A stretch of DNA of 64,000 nt from a bacterium HR37 (GTDB lineage Bacteria > Desulfobacterota_D > UBA1144 > Nemesobacterales > CSP1-2). The stretch lies in contig BEIN01000005.1 in the NCBI GenBank assembly GCA_002898375.1, positions 46,237 to 110,236 of the forward strand. The letters run 5' to 3'. Position 1 is the first letter of the stretch. Every line of letters begins with the position of its first letter. Under the pieces are notes generated by a model. The model did not search any database. It was not told the DNA's origin and was given only the letters and a program-made list of their open reading frames with translations. This document shows, piece by piece, positions 32,884 to 41,539 of this stretch. The translations under genes and the position numbers were made by a program.

Positions 32884-33663
32884 TTGAAACTGAGAGGAAA
32901 AGTAGGGATAGTAACAGGGGGAGCAAGTGGTATAGGCCTTGCAATTGCCGAGCTGTTTGCCAGAGAAGGTGCAATTCCCGTAATAGCTGACCTGGATAAA
33001 GATAGGGGAAGCAAAGCGGTTGAGAAGGTAAGAGAACTTAACAGGGATGTCCTTTTTATAGATACGGATGTAACAAAGCCCGAGGAATGTAAGAGACTTA
33101 TAGAGGAAACGGTTAGCAGATTTGGTCGCATAGATATACTGGTAAACAATGCAGGACTTCAACACGTAGCCCCTATAGTTGACTTCCCGGAAGATAAATG
33201 GAATCTGCTAATCGGGGTTATGCTTACAGGACCGTTTTTATGTACCAAGTATGCCCTACCCTACATGATAAAGCAGAGAAGCGGAAGGATTGTAAACATC
33301 TCTTCTATACACGGGATTATAGGTGTAAAATTTAAATCCGCTTACGTTTCTGCAAAGCACGGTTTAATAGGGTTAACAAAGGTTACGGCCCTTGAGATGG
33401 CAGAGTACGGTATCACAGCTAATGCTGTATGTCCAACATTTGTGCGAACCCCACTTGTTGAGAAACAGATAGATGACCAGGCCAAGGCTCACGGAATTCC
33501 AAGAGAAGAGGTACTAGAGAAGGTTATACTAGCTGAGGCCCCTATGAAGAGGTTGCTTGAACCTGAGGAGGTAGCAGAGCTGGTAGTATACCTTGCCAGT
33601 GATTCTGCTAAAAACATAACTGGAGCTGCAATACCAATAGATGAAGGATGGACTGCCCAGTAA
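32884..33663 (+). CDS. 3-hydroxybutyrate dehydrogenase-like SDR
   Basis: SDR of 259 residues very like D-3-hydroxybutyrate dehydrogenases. TGGASGIG (11-18), NNAG (88-91), S141, Y154 and K158 are the general motifs; the specific ones are GLQHVAPIVDFPEDKW after NNAG, TPLVEKQI and the C-terminal end GWTAQ. ADLDKD after the second strand indicates NAD. It would interconvert hydroxybutyrate and acetoacetate in polyhydroxybutyrate or ketone-body metabolism. Start is TTG 32884 with GGGG nearby; no ATG is in range. Confidence 0.85.
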   Translation: MKLRGKVGIVTGGASGIGLAIAELFAREGAIPVIADLDKDRGSKAVEKVRELNRDVLFIDTDVTKPEECKRLIEETVSRFGRIDILVNNAGLQHVAPIVDFPEDKWNLLIGVMLTGPFLCTKYALPYMIKQRSGRIVNISSIHGIIGVKFKSAYVSAKHGLIGLTKVTALEMAEYGITANAVCPTFVRTPLVEKQIDDQAKAHGIPREEVLEKVILAEAPMKRLLEPEEVAELVVYLASDSAKNITGAAIPIDEGWTAQ

Positions 33664-33688
33664 CAATACATAAAGAGGGGATTCAAAT

Positions 33689-33994
33689 ATGGAGAAGGAA
33701 ATCAAAGAAATAAAAAACATACTCGAAAGGAGTGAGAAACTCGAATTTGAAGAAGCCATACGCCCACCGTTTATGGAGATAAGGTTAAAAGAAAAATCCG
33801 TTCACTTTACCAGCTCAGGACAGGGTAGAATCGAAGAGATATCGTATTCCGGGAAAACCTTTGAGGAAGCCTACCGGGCACTCTCAGAAGCCGTGGTTCA
33901 GGGAGAAGGAATCTTTAAAAGGAATATAACCGAACCCTACCTCAGCTATCTAATAAGGGCGTGTTCAGAGTATCTAAAACTGTTTACAAAATAA
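33689..33994 (+). CDS. Small protein of unknown function
   Basis: A 101-residue soluble protein I do not recognise. It is rich in Glu and Lys, with an N-terminal helix (EKEIKEIKNILERSEKL), a short beta region with FMEIRLKEKSVHFTSSGQG, and a helical C-terminus (YLSYLIRACSEYLKL). GAGGGG lies before ATG 33689. It follows the hydroxybutyrate dehydrogenase by 25 bases and may share its transcript. No membrane segment or metal motif. Confidence 0.6.
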   Translation: MEKEIKEIKNILERSEKLEFEEAIRPPFMEIRLKEKSVHFTSSGQGRIEEISYSGKTFEEAYRALSEAVVQGEGIFKRNITEPYLSYLIRACSEYLKLFTK

Positions 33995-34001
33995 GGCTTC
34001 T

Positions 34002-35540
34002 TTAATCAGCAGGTACACCCAAAGCAACTACAAAAATTGCACTTTTTCCTTTTGCATGCGGAGAGAAAAACTCCGTAATATCATCATCATAGAAGGTAAG
34101 CCCCGTAGCACCGATATTAAATGCATGAGCTCCAAGATATAACTTTCCCCCAAGTATTCCAGATTCAAGCTGAACAGCCCTGTAACCCCTGTTACCGAGT
34201 CTCTCAAGAACACAACTCAGATCTGAGAGGAAAAAAACAACCACAGCTGCATCTCTACCGAGTCTTTGCTCCAGTGTAAGGTAGCCAGACTCCCTACGAA
34301 ACAAACCACTTTTAAGAAGCTCCAAACAATTACGCTCCCTGTGAAAGAAAAAAGCACCAGAAGGAAGACCCTCAACTGCATTAACAATCAGGTAGATGTC
34401 ATTTAGACTAACCCCCAGAGGTTCCAAAAAATCTGAGAGAATCCCCCTTGTTGAGCGGTAGAGTATGGTAGAGAGCACCTCAAGGGCAACAGGTTTTTGG
34501 GAAAATCTCCTCGTAGAAGTTCTCCTTAGTATTACCTCCTGAACAGTATCCTGTGGCAATCTGCTATCAGGAACCCCACTTAACCGAATTAGATTCTCCT
34601 TGGAATCGGAGGGTTCATTAGAAAAAGAGCCAGGGTAGATTCCTTTCTTCCAGCCTATAACCTCTTCTTTACTCTTAAGTGAGGAAAAACAGTGCATCCT
34701 TTGAATAAGAGGATATTCGATCTCCCTTGCTGAAAGGGGAAGCGTCTTTACATCCAGAGGGGGTACATCCAGTAGCAAGGGTTCTCTAGCAGTACTCCCT
34801 ATGGAAACCAAGCAGATACTCTTTTCTTTCTTCCCATCAACTCCAATCAGCCCGTTTACTTTATCATCAACAAAACCCATTATAACCTTTGCCGGCAACC
34901 TGTATGCTGTAGAAACAGCAAGTGTGTTTGCAACTATAGTTCCTGTATCCCAGAAATGATAACGATAGGCACGGCTTTGATACTTCCAAGAACTTCGCCA
35001 GGTAACTGCTGTATAGACCAGAACGATCGGAGCCCTTTTAACAGCTTCTTCCCCACAGGTTGCATCAACCAGTACCCCCCGCCAATCTCCTCTTCTTAGC
35101 TCCTTTAATGCAAAGTCACGGGGGCTAAAGTGGTAAACTCCTGCTTCTAGCCCTTTGAGCTCCCCACAGACCACATAAATCTCTATGGGATAGAGTGCAC
35201 CCGCACATGCTGCTGCACGAAAATCAATGCTTATCCCCCCAGGAAGGCTTTTTCTCCGAATTATGCCTGCTGAATGAAAGAGAATGTTTGATAGGTCTTT
35301 AACACTTAAATCGGACTCACCACTGTAATCGGTAAAAACTGTAGATATAGCCTCAAGTGCAGGCATCTTCAACAGAGGAAAATCCCTACTAAGGGGAATA
35401 GACCTTACGTCCAAATACTCCTTGTAAGGTAAAGGCTGATTGTCCCAATCAAGAAAATGGGTACTGGAACGGACACTTTCATAGGAGTGTTTGGTTAGAT
35501 TATGATAGTTCCATGCCTCTTCTATCTTTAAGTTCTTCAT
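34002..35540 (-). CDS. SagB/ThcOx-type nitroreductase with two tandem domains
   Basis: A 512-residue protein with two nitroreductase-fold (FMN) halves, about 60-260 and 325-510, as in SagB-like dehydrogenases outside azole-peptide clusters. First half: SAGIIRR..RAAACAGALYPIEIYV and GVYHFSPRDFAL; second half: RRTSTRRFSQKPV, LSTILYRSTRG and ESGILGGKLYLGAHAFNIGATGL. The N-terminus (EEAWNYHNLTKHS) is the usual start of the family. No YcaO or peptide precursor gene is near, so azoline oxidation is unlikely; substrate unknown. It is 9 bases downstream of the luciferase-like gene. Confidence 0.82.
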   Translation of the reverse strand: MKNLKIEEAWNYHNLTKHSYESVRSSTHFLDWDNQPLPYKEYLDVRSIPLSRDFPLLKMPALEAISTVFTDYSGESDLSVKDLSNILFHSAGIIRRKSLPGGISIDFRAAACAGALYPIEIYVVCGELKGLEAGVYHFSPRDFALKELRRGDWRGVLVDATCGEEAVKRAPIVLVYTAVTWRSSWKYQSRAYRYHFWDTGTIVANTLAVSTAYRLPAKVIMGFVDDKVNGLIGVDGKKEKSICLVSIGSTAREPLLLDVPPLDVKTLPLSAREIEYPLIQRMHCFSSLKSKEEVIGWKKGIYPGSFSNEPSDSKENLIRLSGVPDSRLPQDTVQEVILRRTSTRRFSQKPVALEVLSTILYRSTRGILSDFLEPLGVSLNDIYLIVNAVEGLPSGAFFFHRERNCLELLKSGLFRRESGYLTLEQRLGRDAAVVVFFLSDLSCVLERLGNRGYRAVQLESGILGGKLYLGAHAFNIGATGLTFYDDDITEFFSPHAKGKSAIFVVALGVPAD

Positions 35541-35549
35541 AACCCGATT

Positions 35550-36491
35550 CTAACTACCAGACAGAGCTTTTACCATCTTCTGCATTACCTCAACATTACT
35601 CTCCTTGCCAACTGGATTTGGCACTATAATTGGAAGCCCTACACCTGCATCCCTGTAGGCCTGAAGCCTTTCACGGCACCTATCTGCAGGCCCTATAAGA
35701 GCCACAGCATCCAAAAACTCATCGGTAAAAGCCTCTGCAGGATTAACACCTGCTTTTATTTTCTCAACAACATCACCAAAACCTATGTTCTTTATAAGAC
35801 GTTGGTAAAAGGGAAAACGCGCATAACCTGCTAGCCCTCGTCTTGCTGCCTTACGTGCAGCCTCTAAATCATCGGAGATAAAGCAGGGGATCCCGTTTGT
35901 TATATCAATATCCGAAAGAGAACGACCAGCTCTTTGGGCTCCTCTGGATACAGCATCTATTAGCTTTTTCATATACTCAGGGGTCGCAAGATAAGGCATT
36001 ATGCCATCGGCCAGCTCCCCTACAAGTTCTGCCATCCTCTCAGTAAGTGCTGCAACATATATAGGAAATCTTGGAAGCTGTCTTTTAATCGTCAAAAGTG
36101 GGGAGCTCCCATCTGCAAAAGACCTTACAGACAGTATGTATTTACGCATCTCCTCAAGCGGATTCTTCATATCAATCCCGAACTTCTCATTTACGGGTCT
36201 ATGGCTTACACCAAGGCCAAGCACCATTCTACCATCTGAAACCTCCTGCACGGTAAGGGCCTCAGCAGTACACATCACAGGATGCCTCATGTATATATTG
36301 GTTATCCACGTACCCACTTTAATCCTTGAAGTTACCTCGGCAAAGACCTGGGCATTGGCAAGAGCACTATACGGAGGAACCTCCGGCGAGAATATTGCCT
36401 CAAAACCACCTTCCTCAGCCTCTTTTGCAAGTGCTCTTAGCTCCTTAACACTACATCCCCATACAGGAGAGATAGTTGCTATCCTCTTCAT
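35550..36491 (-). CDS. Luciferase-like (LLM class) flavin/F420 oxidoreductase
   Basis: TIM-barrel luciferase-like monooxygenase family member, 313 residues. Landmarks are the N-terminal strand with EAEEGGFEAIFSPE, IKVGTWITNIYMRHPV, SDGRMVLGLGVSHRPV, and IGPADRCRERLQAYRDAGV near the C-terminus. The family contains FMN enzymes and F420-dependent dehydrogenases or reductases; a Ddn-like F420-type protein 1.7 kb away favours F420, but this is inference. Upstream of the SagB-like gene, so the pair is probably co-transcribed; the radical SAM gene ends 17 bases before it. Confidence 0.82.
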   Translation of the reverse strand: MKRIATISPVWGCSVKELRALAKEAEEGGFEAIFSPEVPPYSALANAQVFAEVTSRIKVGTWITNIYMRHPVMCTAEALTVQEVSDGRMVLGLGVSHRPVNEKFGIDMKNPLEEMRKYILSVRSFADGSSPLLTIKRQLPRFPIYVAALTERMAELVGELADGIMPYLATPEYMKKLIDAVSRGAQRAGRSLSDIDITNGIPCFISDDLEAARKAARRGLAGYARFPFYQRLIKNIGFGDVVEKIKAGVNPAEAFTDEFLDAVALIGPADRCRERLQAYRDAGVGLPIIVPNPVGKESNVEVMQKMVKALSGS

Positions 36492-36508
36492 TGAGCTTCT
36501 CCTATTTT

Positions 36509-37402
36509 TTAGTATTGATTTACCACATCCCTATAAAACTCAGGACGCAGTCTTGATTCATCTCTGTATTTTAAAATTTTTCTTATTTCCTCTAATACCT
36601 TCTCCTTATCTTCCGGAAACCTTGCTTTCAATGGTAGATAGTTAGATATGTGATTTGAGAAGAAAAAACCGTTGGTTAAATGGGTATTTTCAACTATAAT
36701 CTCAAGCTCCTTTATCATCTGAAACTTATCCGGAAGCTCAAACTTGCCTTCAATCCACTCCTGGTAAATAGGAGCACCAGGGCGAATTTGAAGAGAAAGC
36801 ACACCAACATAGTCAGGATCAGCATCTGTAAGCAGATGACCTGTTTTAAGTGCATGCTCTAAGCTTCTATCCTTACCACCTATACCTAAAAGAACCATAA
36901 CAGAGTTTTTTATTCCTGCCTCTTTTAAAATCCTTGAAGCCTCTACAGCCTCCCTGTAACTTGCCCCCTTTTTTATTCTCTTAAGAACAACATCGTCCCC
37001 ACTTTCAAATCCTATATACACCATATGAAGCCCAAGTTCTCTAAGAATCTTTAAGTTCTCCACCCCTTTTCTTAAAACGTCCCCAACATTTGCATACATT
37101 GTGACCCGCTCAAGATTAGGACACTTTTGATTCAGATACTCAAGTACTCTAACAAGCCTATCCTGGGGAATTACAAGTGCATTTCCATCGGAAATAAACA
37201 CTCGTTTAAACTCATACCTTTTTACCGCCTCATCAATTATAGTTTTTATCTCTTCTATTGGACGTATTCGAAACTTTTGATTTTCCCTGCGATACATTGC
37301 ACAGTAGGTGCATTTATTATAGGAACACCCAATACTTGCCTGAAGTATAAAGCTCTTTGCCTCACTTGGAGGCCTAAAAATAGGTAAGGTGTAATCAATC
37401 AT
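36509..37402 (-). CDS. Radical SAM protein with CX4CX2C cluster motif
   Basis: Radical SAM enzyme of 297 residues. The iron-sulfur cysteines are C26, C31 and C34 (GCSYNKCTYCAMYR), a CX4CX2C spacing rather than the common CX3CX2C; this spacing is seen in a group of HemN-like/COG1032-type proteins. RVFISDGNALVIP, GFESGDDVVLKRIKKG and MVLLGIGGKDRSLEHA are further barrel motifs. Reaction unknown. It is the first of three same-strand redox genes (radical SAM, luciferase-like, SagB-like). Confidence 0.82.
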   Translation of the reverse strand: MIDYTLPIFRPPSEAKSFILQASIGCSYNKCTYCAMYRRENQKFRIRPIEEIKTIIDEAVKRYEFKRVFISDGNALVIPQDRLVRVLEYLNQKCPNLERVTMYANVGDVLRKGVENLKILRELGLHMVYIGFESGDDVVLKRIKKGASYREAVEASRILKEAGIKNSVMVLLGIGGKDRSLEHALKTGHLLTDADPDYVGVLSLQIRPGAPIYQEWIEGKFELPDKFQMIKELEIIVENTHLTNGFFFSNHISNYLPLKARFPEDKEKVLEEIRKILKYRDESRLRPEFYRDVVNQY

Positions 37403-37463
37403 ACCTTACAAACATTAACGTAAAAAACTTACTTTCGCAAGAACAAAAAACCATTTCAACTCC

Positions 37464-37491
37464 TTTACAAGTTTAAACGATTTGTTATACT
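37464..37491 (+). promoter_or_regulatory. Promoter of a 36-residue membrane peptide
   Basis: TTTACA (37464-37469), 16 bases, TATACT (37486-37491). The expected start of transcription (37497-37500) falls on the second ATG of the following small gene, so the mRNA would be leaderless. Confidence 0.5.
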
Positions 37492-37493
37492 CA

Positions 37494-37604
37494 ATGCCCA
37501 TGCAGGAACACGAAAAAGAGGGAACAATCTACATACTAGCCATAATTGGCTTTATATTCTCTATTCTGATACTTGCATCACTTACCCATGTAATCCTGCA
37601 ATAA
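37494..37604 (+). CDS. Small single-pass membrane protein (34-36 residues)
   Basis: A short gene with two in-frame ATGs (37494, 37500). The product begins with a charged stretch (QEHEKEG) and continues with one membrane helix (IYILAIIGFIFSILILASLTH). It resembles in style the tiny subunits of terminal oxidases (CcoQ/CydX-like), but no oxidase gene is near. A good promoter ends 8 bases before the second ATG, which favours 37500 as start. Its own promoter and clean stop support a real gene; function unknown. Confidence 0.5.
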   Translation: MPMQEHEKEGTIYILAIIGFIFSILILASLTHVILQ

Positions 37605-37610
37605 GGTGGG

Positions 37611-38099
37611 TTACCGCTCAGAAACCGCCCATCTTATTATAAGGGTTATAATCTCTTCAGGGTCAAGGGCTGTTCCTGTGTTGTCTTTAAAAACAAAACC
37701 ACCACCATCCATGAAGCACCTGATCCTTATAAGCTGCCTTGCCCTTGAAAGGGGACTATCCTCTAAAACAAACCACTGCTTTCTTCTTCCAAGAACAAGA
37801 ACATGCTCTTCATCTTCTTCTAGAAAAACAACAAAGCTCTCTGGTGCCACAACACAAAAACCCATACGCTCCCTCGGGAGATTGAGAAAAAGAGAAAGAA
37901 CCTCACCAGGCAACCTGTGTACGGAAAGCTCCCCCACTGTTAAAGCCTCATTGTAGATACTTACACCCTGCTCTGCAAGATTATAAAAATACTCCATAAC
38001 ATCCTTCATAGGGCTTTTAGAAGAAACACCTGAACTGTAGTTATTTGCCTGTTTTCTCCCCCTGGCTATATTTCTAATTTCTTCCTGAAAATCTATCAT
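37611..38099 (-). CDS. Protein of unknown function
   Basis: A 162-residue soluble protein I do not recognise. Helical N-terminus (IDFQEEIRNIARGRKQA), a region of beta strands in the middle (MGFCVVAPESFVVFLEE and HVLVLGRRKQWFVLED), then LSRARQLIRIRCFMDGGGFVFKDNTGTALDPEEIITLII at the end, which could be a small wing-like domain. AAGGAGGAAGAT-type sequence lies just before ATG 38099. Divergent from the Ddn-like gene and tail to tail with the small membrane peptide. Confidence 0.6.
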   Translation of the reverse strand: MIDFQEEIRNIARGRKQANNYSSGVSSKSPMKDVMEYFYNLAEQGVSIYNEALTVGELSVHRLPGEVLSLFLNLPRERMGFCVVAPESFVVFLEEDEEHVLVLGRRKQWFVLEDSPLSRARQLIRIRCFMDGGGFVFKDNTGTALDPEEIITLIIRWAVSER

Positions 38100-38150
38100 A
38101 TATCTTCCTCCTTAACTGGAAAACAGATCATATTTTCGTATGCTATTAGT

Positions 38151-38477
38151 ATGCAACCAAACCACCAAAACAAAACCACCTTTTTAGGATACCTATCCAC
38201 AATAGGAAGGGTAACAGGAAAAACACGGACAGTAAAATTGCGTTTTGTTTTCCTGGATGGAAAATTCTATGCATCGAGAAGAGACTCAAATGCAAACTGG
38301 CTTAAAAACATACTTAGGAACCCAAATGTGGTAATTAGGGTAGACGATAGGGAAATTAGCGGATACGCACAAATCGTAAAGGATCAAGAACTTGCAAGGA
38401 AGATATCAGAGCTAAAGTACACAGACAAGAATAAGAAAGAGGAACCAAGGGTGGTTATAGAAATAACCCCTAAGTAA
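38151..38477 (+). CDS. Ddn-like deazaflavin (F420)-type nitroreductase family protein
   Basis: A 108-residue split-beta-barrel protein of the Ddn/DUF385 family, many of which bind F420. STIGRVTGKTRTVKLRF then FYASRRDSNANWLKNILRNPNVVIRV are the family signature. Shorter than mycobacterial Ddn (about 150), as the N-terminal extension is missing. The ATG has no ribosome site and a TATGCT lies 6 bases upstream, so the mRNA may be leaderless. Its end overlaps the FAD reductase gene on the other strand by 8 bases. Redox substrate unknown. Confidence 0.75.
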   Translation: MQPNHQNKTTFLGYLSTIGRVTGKTRTVKLRFVFLDGKFYASRRDSNANWLKNILRNPNVVIRVDDREISGYAQIVKDQELARKISELKYTDKNKKEEPRVVIEITPK

Positions 38478-39717
38478 TCTTTATTCTGTTTACAAGAGTT
38501 AACAAATCCAAATCAGGGTTTTTAAGCTCCTCTTCAAACCTACTTATATCAATATCTTTATTCTCTATAAGCTCCTTTAGGGCTTTTACCTCCTTACCAC
38601 GCGGTTTGATTAGGACACCACCAACAACCCTGCCTTCTCTAACCGCAAAGCAACCCTGTGGGGGTTTACCTTCCTTTCCCCTTATCCAGAACTCCTTGCC
38701 AGACTCGAGTGCCCCTACAAAGATAAGGGGGATTCCAAAGACCGCAGAGTCATATGCCGTTACCCTTGAGTACCTAATCCCTGCACCAGCCATGTTCCTG
38801 CCGGCTGTATATCCTTGAAACTGTGCATTCTCTATATGACCCACAAGGCGCTTTTCCCCCAGGATAACATCATCAAACTCAGCTACATCACCTGCCGCAA
38901 ACACACCTGCCACATTGGTTTCAAGAAATTCATTTGTCCTAATACCCCTTTCTATCAGAACCTGGGTTTCTTTAAGAAACTCTGTATTTAGCTTGATACC
39001 AACACCTATGCCAAAAAGGTCTCCTTCAAAAACCTTCCCACTTTCAGTCCTTAAAGCAGTTGCCTTTCCACCTCTGCCCTCAAACCCGATAACCTTCTCT
39101 TCAGGAAACACCTCCACTCCTCCCTCAATAAGCTTTTCCATCAAGTATTTTCCAACGGCTTCTGGAAGAAGCGTCTCCCATATATATCTTTCAAGCATTA
39201 TAAGTTTTACAGGAAGCCCAACCTCACGCAGGGCAACAGCAAGTTCAACCCCTATAAAGCTACCTCCAATTACTATGGCCTGAGTAGCAGTTTTTGCTGC
39301 TGCTTTTATACCTTTTGAATCATCAAGGGTTCTAAGATAGTAAATTCCTTCCATATCCGAATTTAAAACACTTAGCCTTCTTGGCCTTCCTCCAGTAGCA
39401 ATCAGCAATTTTTCATATCTGATCTCAGCTCCACTATCCAGAATGACCCTCTTTTCCTTTAGATCAGCCTCTACCACCTTGCTGTTACTCAAAAAGACTG
39501 CTCCGTTTTTTCTGTAGAAATCCTCCTCAACAAGAAAAAGATCCTCTTCCTTAAAACGGCACTGTATGTATCCCTTTGTAAGAAGCGGTAGAGAATACGC
39601 ACAATATGGCTGCTCCCCTACTATGGTTATTTTTTTTGCCTGATCCTCCTGCCTTATCCCCTTTATAGCCCATGTTCCAGCAGGACCTGCTCCAACAATC
39701 AAATATCCAGTTTGCAT
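38470..39717 (-). CDS. FAD-dependent pyridine-nucleotide oxidoreductase (NirB/NADH-oxidase-like)
   Basis: Flavoprotein of 415 residues in the pyridine nucleotide-disulfide oxidoreductase superfamily. FAD site LIVGAGPAGTWA at the N-terminus, ATGGRPRR, NAD site AIVIGGSFIGVELA (about 150) and the second FAD motif NVAGVFAAGDVAEFDD. The C-terminal domain resembles those of rubredoxin/NADH oxidase-type proteins. It lacks a redox cysteine pair. ATG 39717 follows TATAAT by only 7 bases and has no ribosome site; a longer frame begins 6 codons upstream. Confidence 0.85.
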   Translation of the reverse strand: MQTGYLIVGAGPAGTWAIKGIRQEDQAKKITIVGEQPYCAYSLPLLTKGYIQCRFKEEDLFLVEEDFYRKNGAVFLSNSKVVEADLKEKRVILDSGAEIRYEKLLIATGGRPRRLSVLNSDMEGIYYLRTLDDSKGIKAAAKTATQAIVIGGSFIGVELAVALREVGLPVKLIMLERYIWETLLPEAVGKYLMEKLIEGGVEVFPEEKVIGFEGRGGKATALRTESGKVFEGDLFGIGVGIKLNTEFLKETQVLIERGIRTNEFLETNVAGVFAAGDVAEFDDVILGEKRLVGHIENAQFQGYTAGRNMAGAGIRYSRVTAYDSAVFGIPLIFVGALESGKEFWIRGKEGKPPQGCFAVREGRVVGGVLIKPRGKEVKALKELIENKDIDISRFEEELKNPDLDLLTLVNRIKIT

Positions 39718-39724
39718 GGGGTAA

Positions 39725-39730
39725 ATTATA
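39725..39730 (-). promoter_or_regulatory. TATAAT box 7 bases before the FAD oxidoreductase ATG
   Basis: On the minus strand TATAAT (39730-39725) is followed by TTACCCC and the ATG, so the mRNA should begin at or very near the start codon. A weak -35 TTGGTC lies 15 bases upstream. Confidence 0.5.
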
Positions 39731-39834
39731 AACAATAAACAGTCAGACCAAAACCCTAGCTTGAAGGAAAATCTTGCTTTTATTAGACTTATATTTTAGA
39801 TACTCCAATCCCACATAGAAGGAGGGCTTTAGAT

Positions 39835-41505
39835 ATAGAGAAGATATACGGCAAAACATCCGGTTTAAGTCCAAGTGAGCTTAAAAACCTATCAAGGCTA
39901 TATAGAAGAAGGATCCCCCCAAGAGAAATAATAACACTAGAGCTTGGGAAAACCCTTTCCCAGATATCACATGAATTAAAAAAGACCATAACCCTAATCA
40001 TAGACAGAAAAGGAAAGATCGAAGCTGTATTTGTAGGGGATTCCCACGAGGTCCCTTTTACTGAGATTTTAGAGCGCTCAAGGGAAGCAAAATACAGACT
40101 CAGGGGATACCGCCTTATACATACCCATATTAAAAATCCAAAACTTAGCCACCCTGACCTTGTAACGCTCATAAACGAAAGGCTTGATCTCATAGGAGTA
40201 CTTGAGGTAAAAGACGGTGGGGTTCCAGGTAGATTTCAGATAGCTCATCTTATTCCCCCCAACCCAGATCAGGATATGTGGAGGATAATAGAGTATAATG
40301 ACCTTGGTAGAGTGGATATTAACTTTGAAGAGTTCATAAAAGAGCTAGAGAATGAGATAGAGAGAAGCTACTTCAATTTTGGAGGAGAAAAAGAAAGAGA
40401 AGGAGTTTTTCTTGTAGGATTCTCAACAAGATCAAGGCTCGAGGCAGAAGAATCACTTAACGAGCTTGAATCACTTGCCATTTCAGCTGATAAAGTTGTT
40501 CTTGATAAAACCATACAGATCAGGAAAGAAGTCGATCCCAGATACCTTATAGGTAAAGGAAAGCTGGAAGAAATAATACTTAGAGCAAAACAGGTAGGAG
40601 CAGAATCTCTTATTTTCGATGCAGAACTTACCCCAGCTCAGGTAAGAGCAATATCAGAAGAGACAAACCTTCAAATAATTGACAGAACACAACTCATACT
40701 AGAGATATTTGCAAAACGTGCCACAACAAGTGAGGGTAAGATTCAGGTTCAGCTAGCACAACTTCGCTACATGCTCCCTAGACTTACCGGTCGAGGCATA
40801 GAGTTATCCCAGCTTGGTGGAGGAATTGGGACAAGAGGACCGGGAGAGAAAAAACTAGAGGAAGAGAGAAGAAGGCTAAGAAAGCAAATAGAGAAACTCG
40901 AGAGGCAAATAGAGGAGATAAGCAGGAGACGAGAGCATACGAGAAAACATAGAAAAGAAACAGGCATACCAACAGTTACCCTTATTGGCTACACAAACGT
41001 TGGGAAATCCACTCTTTTTAACACACTTACAAGAAGTGGGGTGATTGTTAGAGATCAACTCTTCTCTACGTTAAATCCAACCACAAGAAAGATTGTGCTC
41101 CCGAGTGGAAGGGAAATACTAATTACAGACACGGTAGGATTTATAAGAAACCTTCCAAAAGAACTCGTAAATGCCTTTCGTGCCACCCTTGAAGAACTGG
41201 GAGAGTCCACACTTCTTGTACACGTTGCAGATTCAACAGATCCCTTAGTTGATGAAAGGATCGAATCTGTAGAAAGGATTCTAGAGAGCACTGGATATGA
41301 TTCCATACCCAGATTTATCGTATTTAACAAATCAGACATCGCTTCTGAAGAGGTAATAAACAGGCTAAAAAGAGCGTATAACGCTCCTGTAATATCAGCC
41401 TTTAAAAAAGAAACACTGGTTACCTTACTTGAAAGGATAGACAGGGAAATAGAAAGGATCTCACAGAGGGAAGAGATCCTGCGACTACAACACCATACAA
41501 CATAG
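39835..41505 (+). CDS. hflX: GTPase HflX with N-terminal extension, apparent ATA start
   Basis: HflX binds ribosomes and splits stalled or hibernating ones. The 556-residue frame has an N-terminal extension (SGLSPSELKNLSRLYRRRIPP, then YRLRGYRLIHTHI) as in long HflX proteins, the HflX domain (DPRYLIGKGKLEEI; RGIELSQLGGGIGTRGPGE), and a GTPase domain with P-loop GYTNVGKST, DTVGFI and NKSD. From the stop at 39784 to codon 40276 there is no ATG, GTG or TTG, yet the sequence is clearly coding. An AAGGAGGG (39819-39826) precedes ATA 39835, exactly where homologues start. If only the ATG 40276 were used, the extension would be lost. Confidence 0.87.
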   Translation: MEKIYGKTSGLSPSELKNLSRLYRRRIPPREIITLELGKTLSQISHELKKTITLIIDRKGKIEAVFVGDSHEVPFTEILERSREAKYRLRGYRLIHTHIKNPKLSHPDLVTLINERLDLIGVLEVKDGGVPGRFQIAHLIPPNPDQDMWRIIEYNDLGRVDINFEEFIKELENEIERSYFNFGGEKEREGVFLVGFSTRSRLEAEESLNELESLAISADKVVLDKTIQIRKEVDPRYLIGKGKLEEIILRAKQVGAESLIFDAELTPAQVRAISEETNLQIIDRTQLILEIFAKRATTSEGKIQVQLAQLRYMLPRLTGRGIELSQLGGGIGTRGPGEKKLEEERRRLRKQIEKLERQIEEISRRREHTRKHRKETGIPTVTLIGYTNVGKSTLFNTLTRSGVIVRDQLFSTLNPTTRKIVLPSGREILITDTVGFIRNLPKELVNAFRATLEELGESTLLVHVADSTDPLVDERIESVERILESTGYDSIPRFIVFNKSDIASEEVINRLKRAYNAPVISAFKKETLVTLLERIDREIERISQREEILRLQHHTT

Positions 41506-41539
41506 GGTATTTCTAAGAGCTAGACTTAGTAAAGGTTGG

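Noticed and set aside
32748..32990. 80-codon frame across the hydroxybutyrate dehydrogenase start
   Set aside because: It runs out of frame into the SDR gene (ETERKSRDSNRGSK is the frame-shifted cofactor motif) and has no own support.
36001..36645. 214-codon open frame on the plus strand
   Set aside because: It is antisense to the luciferase-like gene and the end of the radical SAM gene; low complexity and no recognisable motif.
37606..37956. 116-codon open frame opposite the 162-residue unknown gene
   Set aside because: Composition of Ser, Leu and Thr repeats typical of an antisense frame; the minus-strand gene has a ribosome site.
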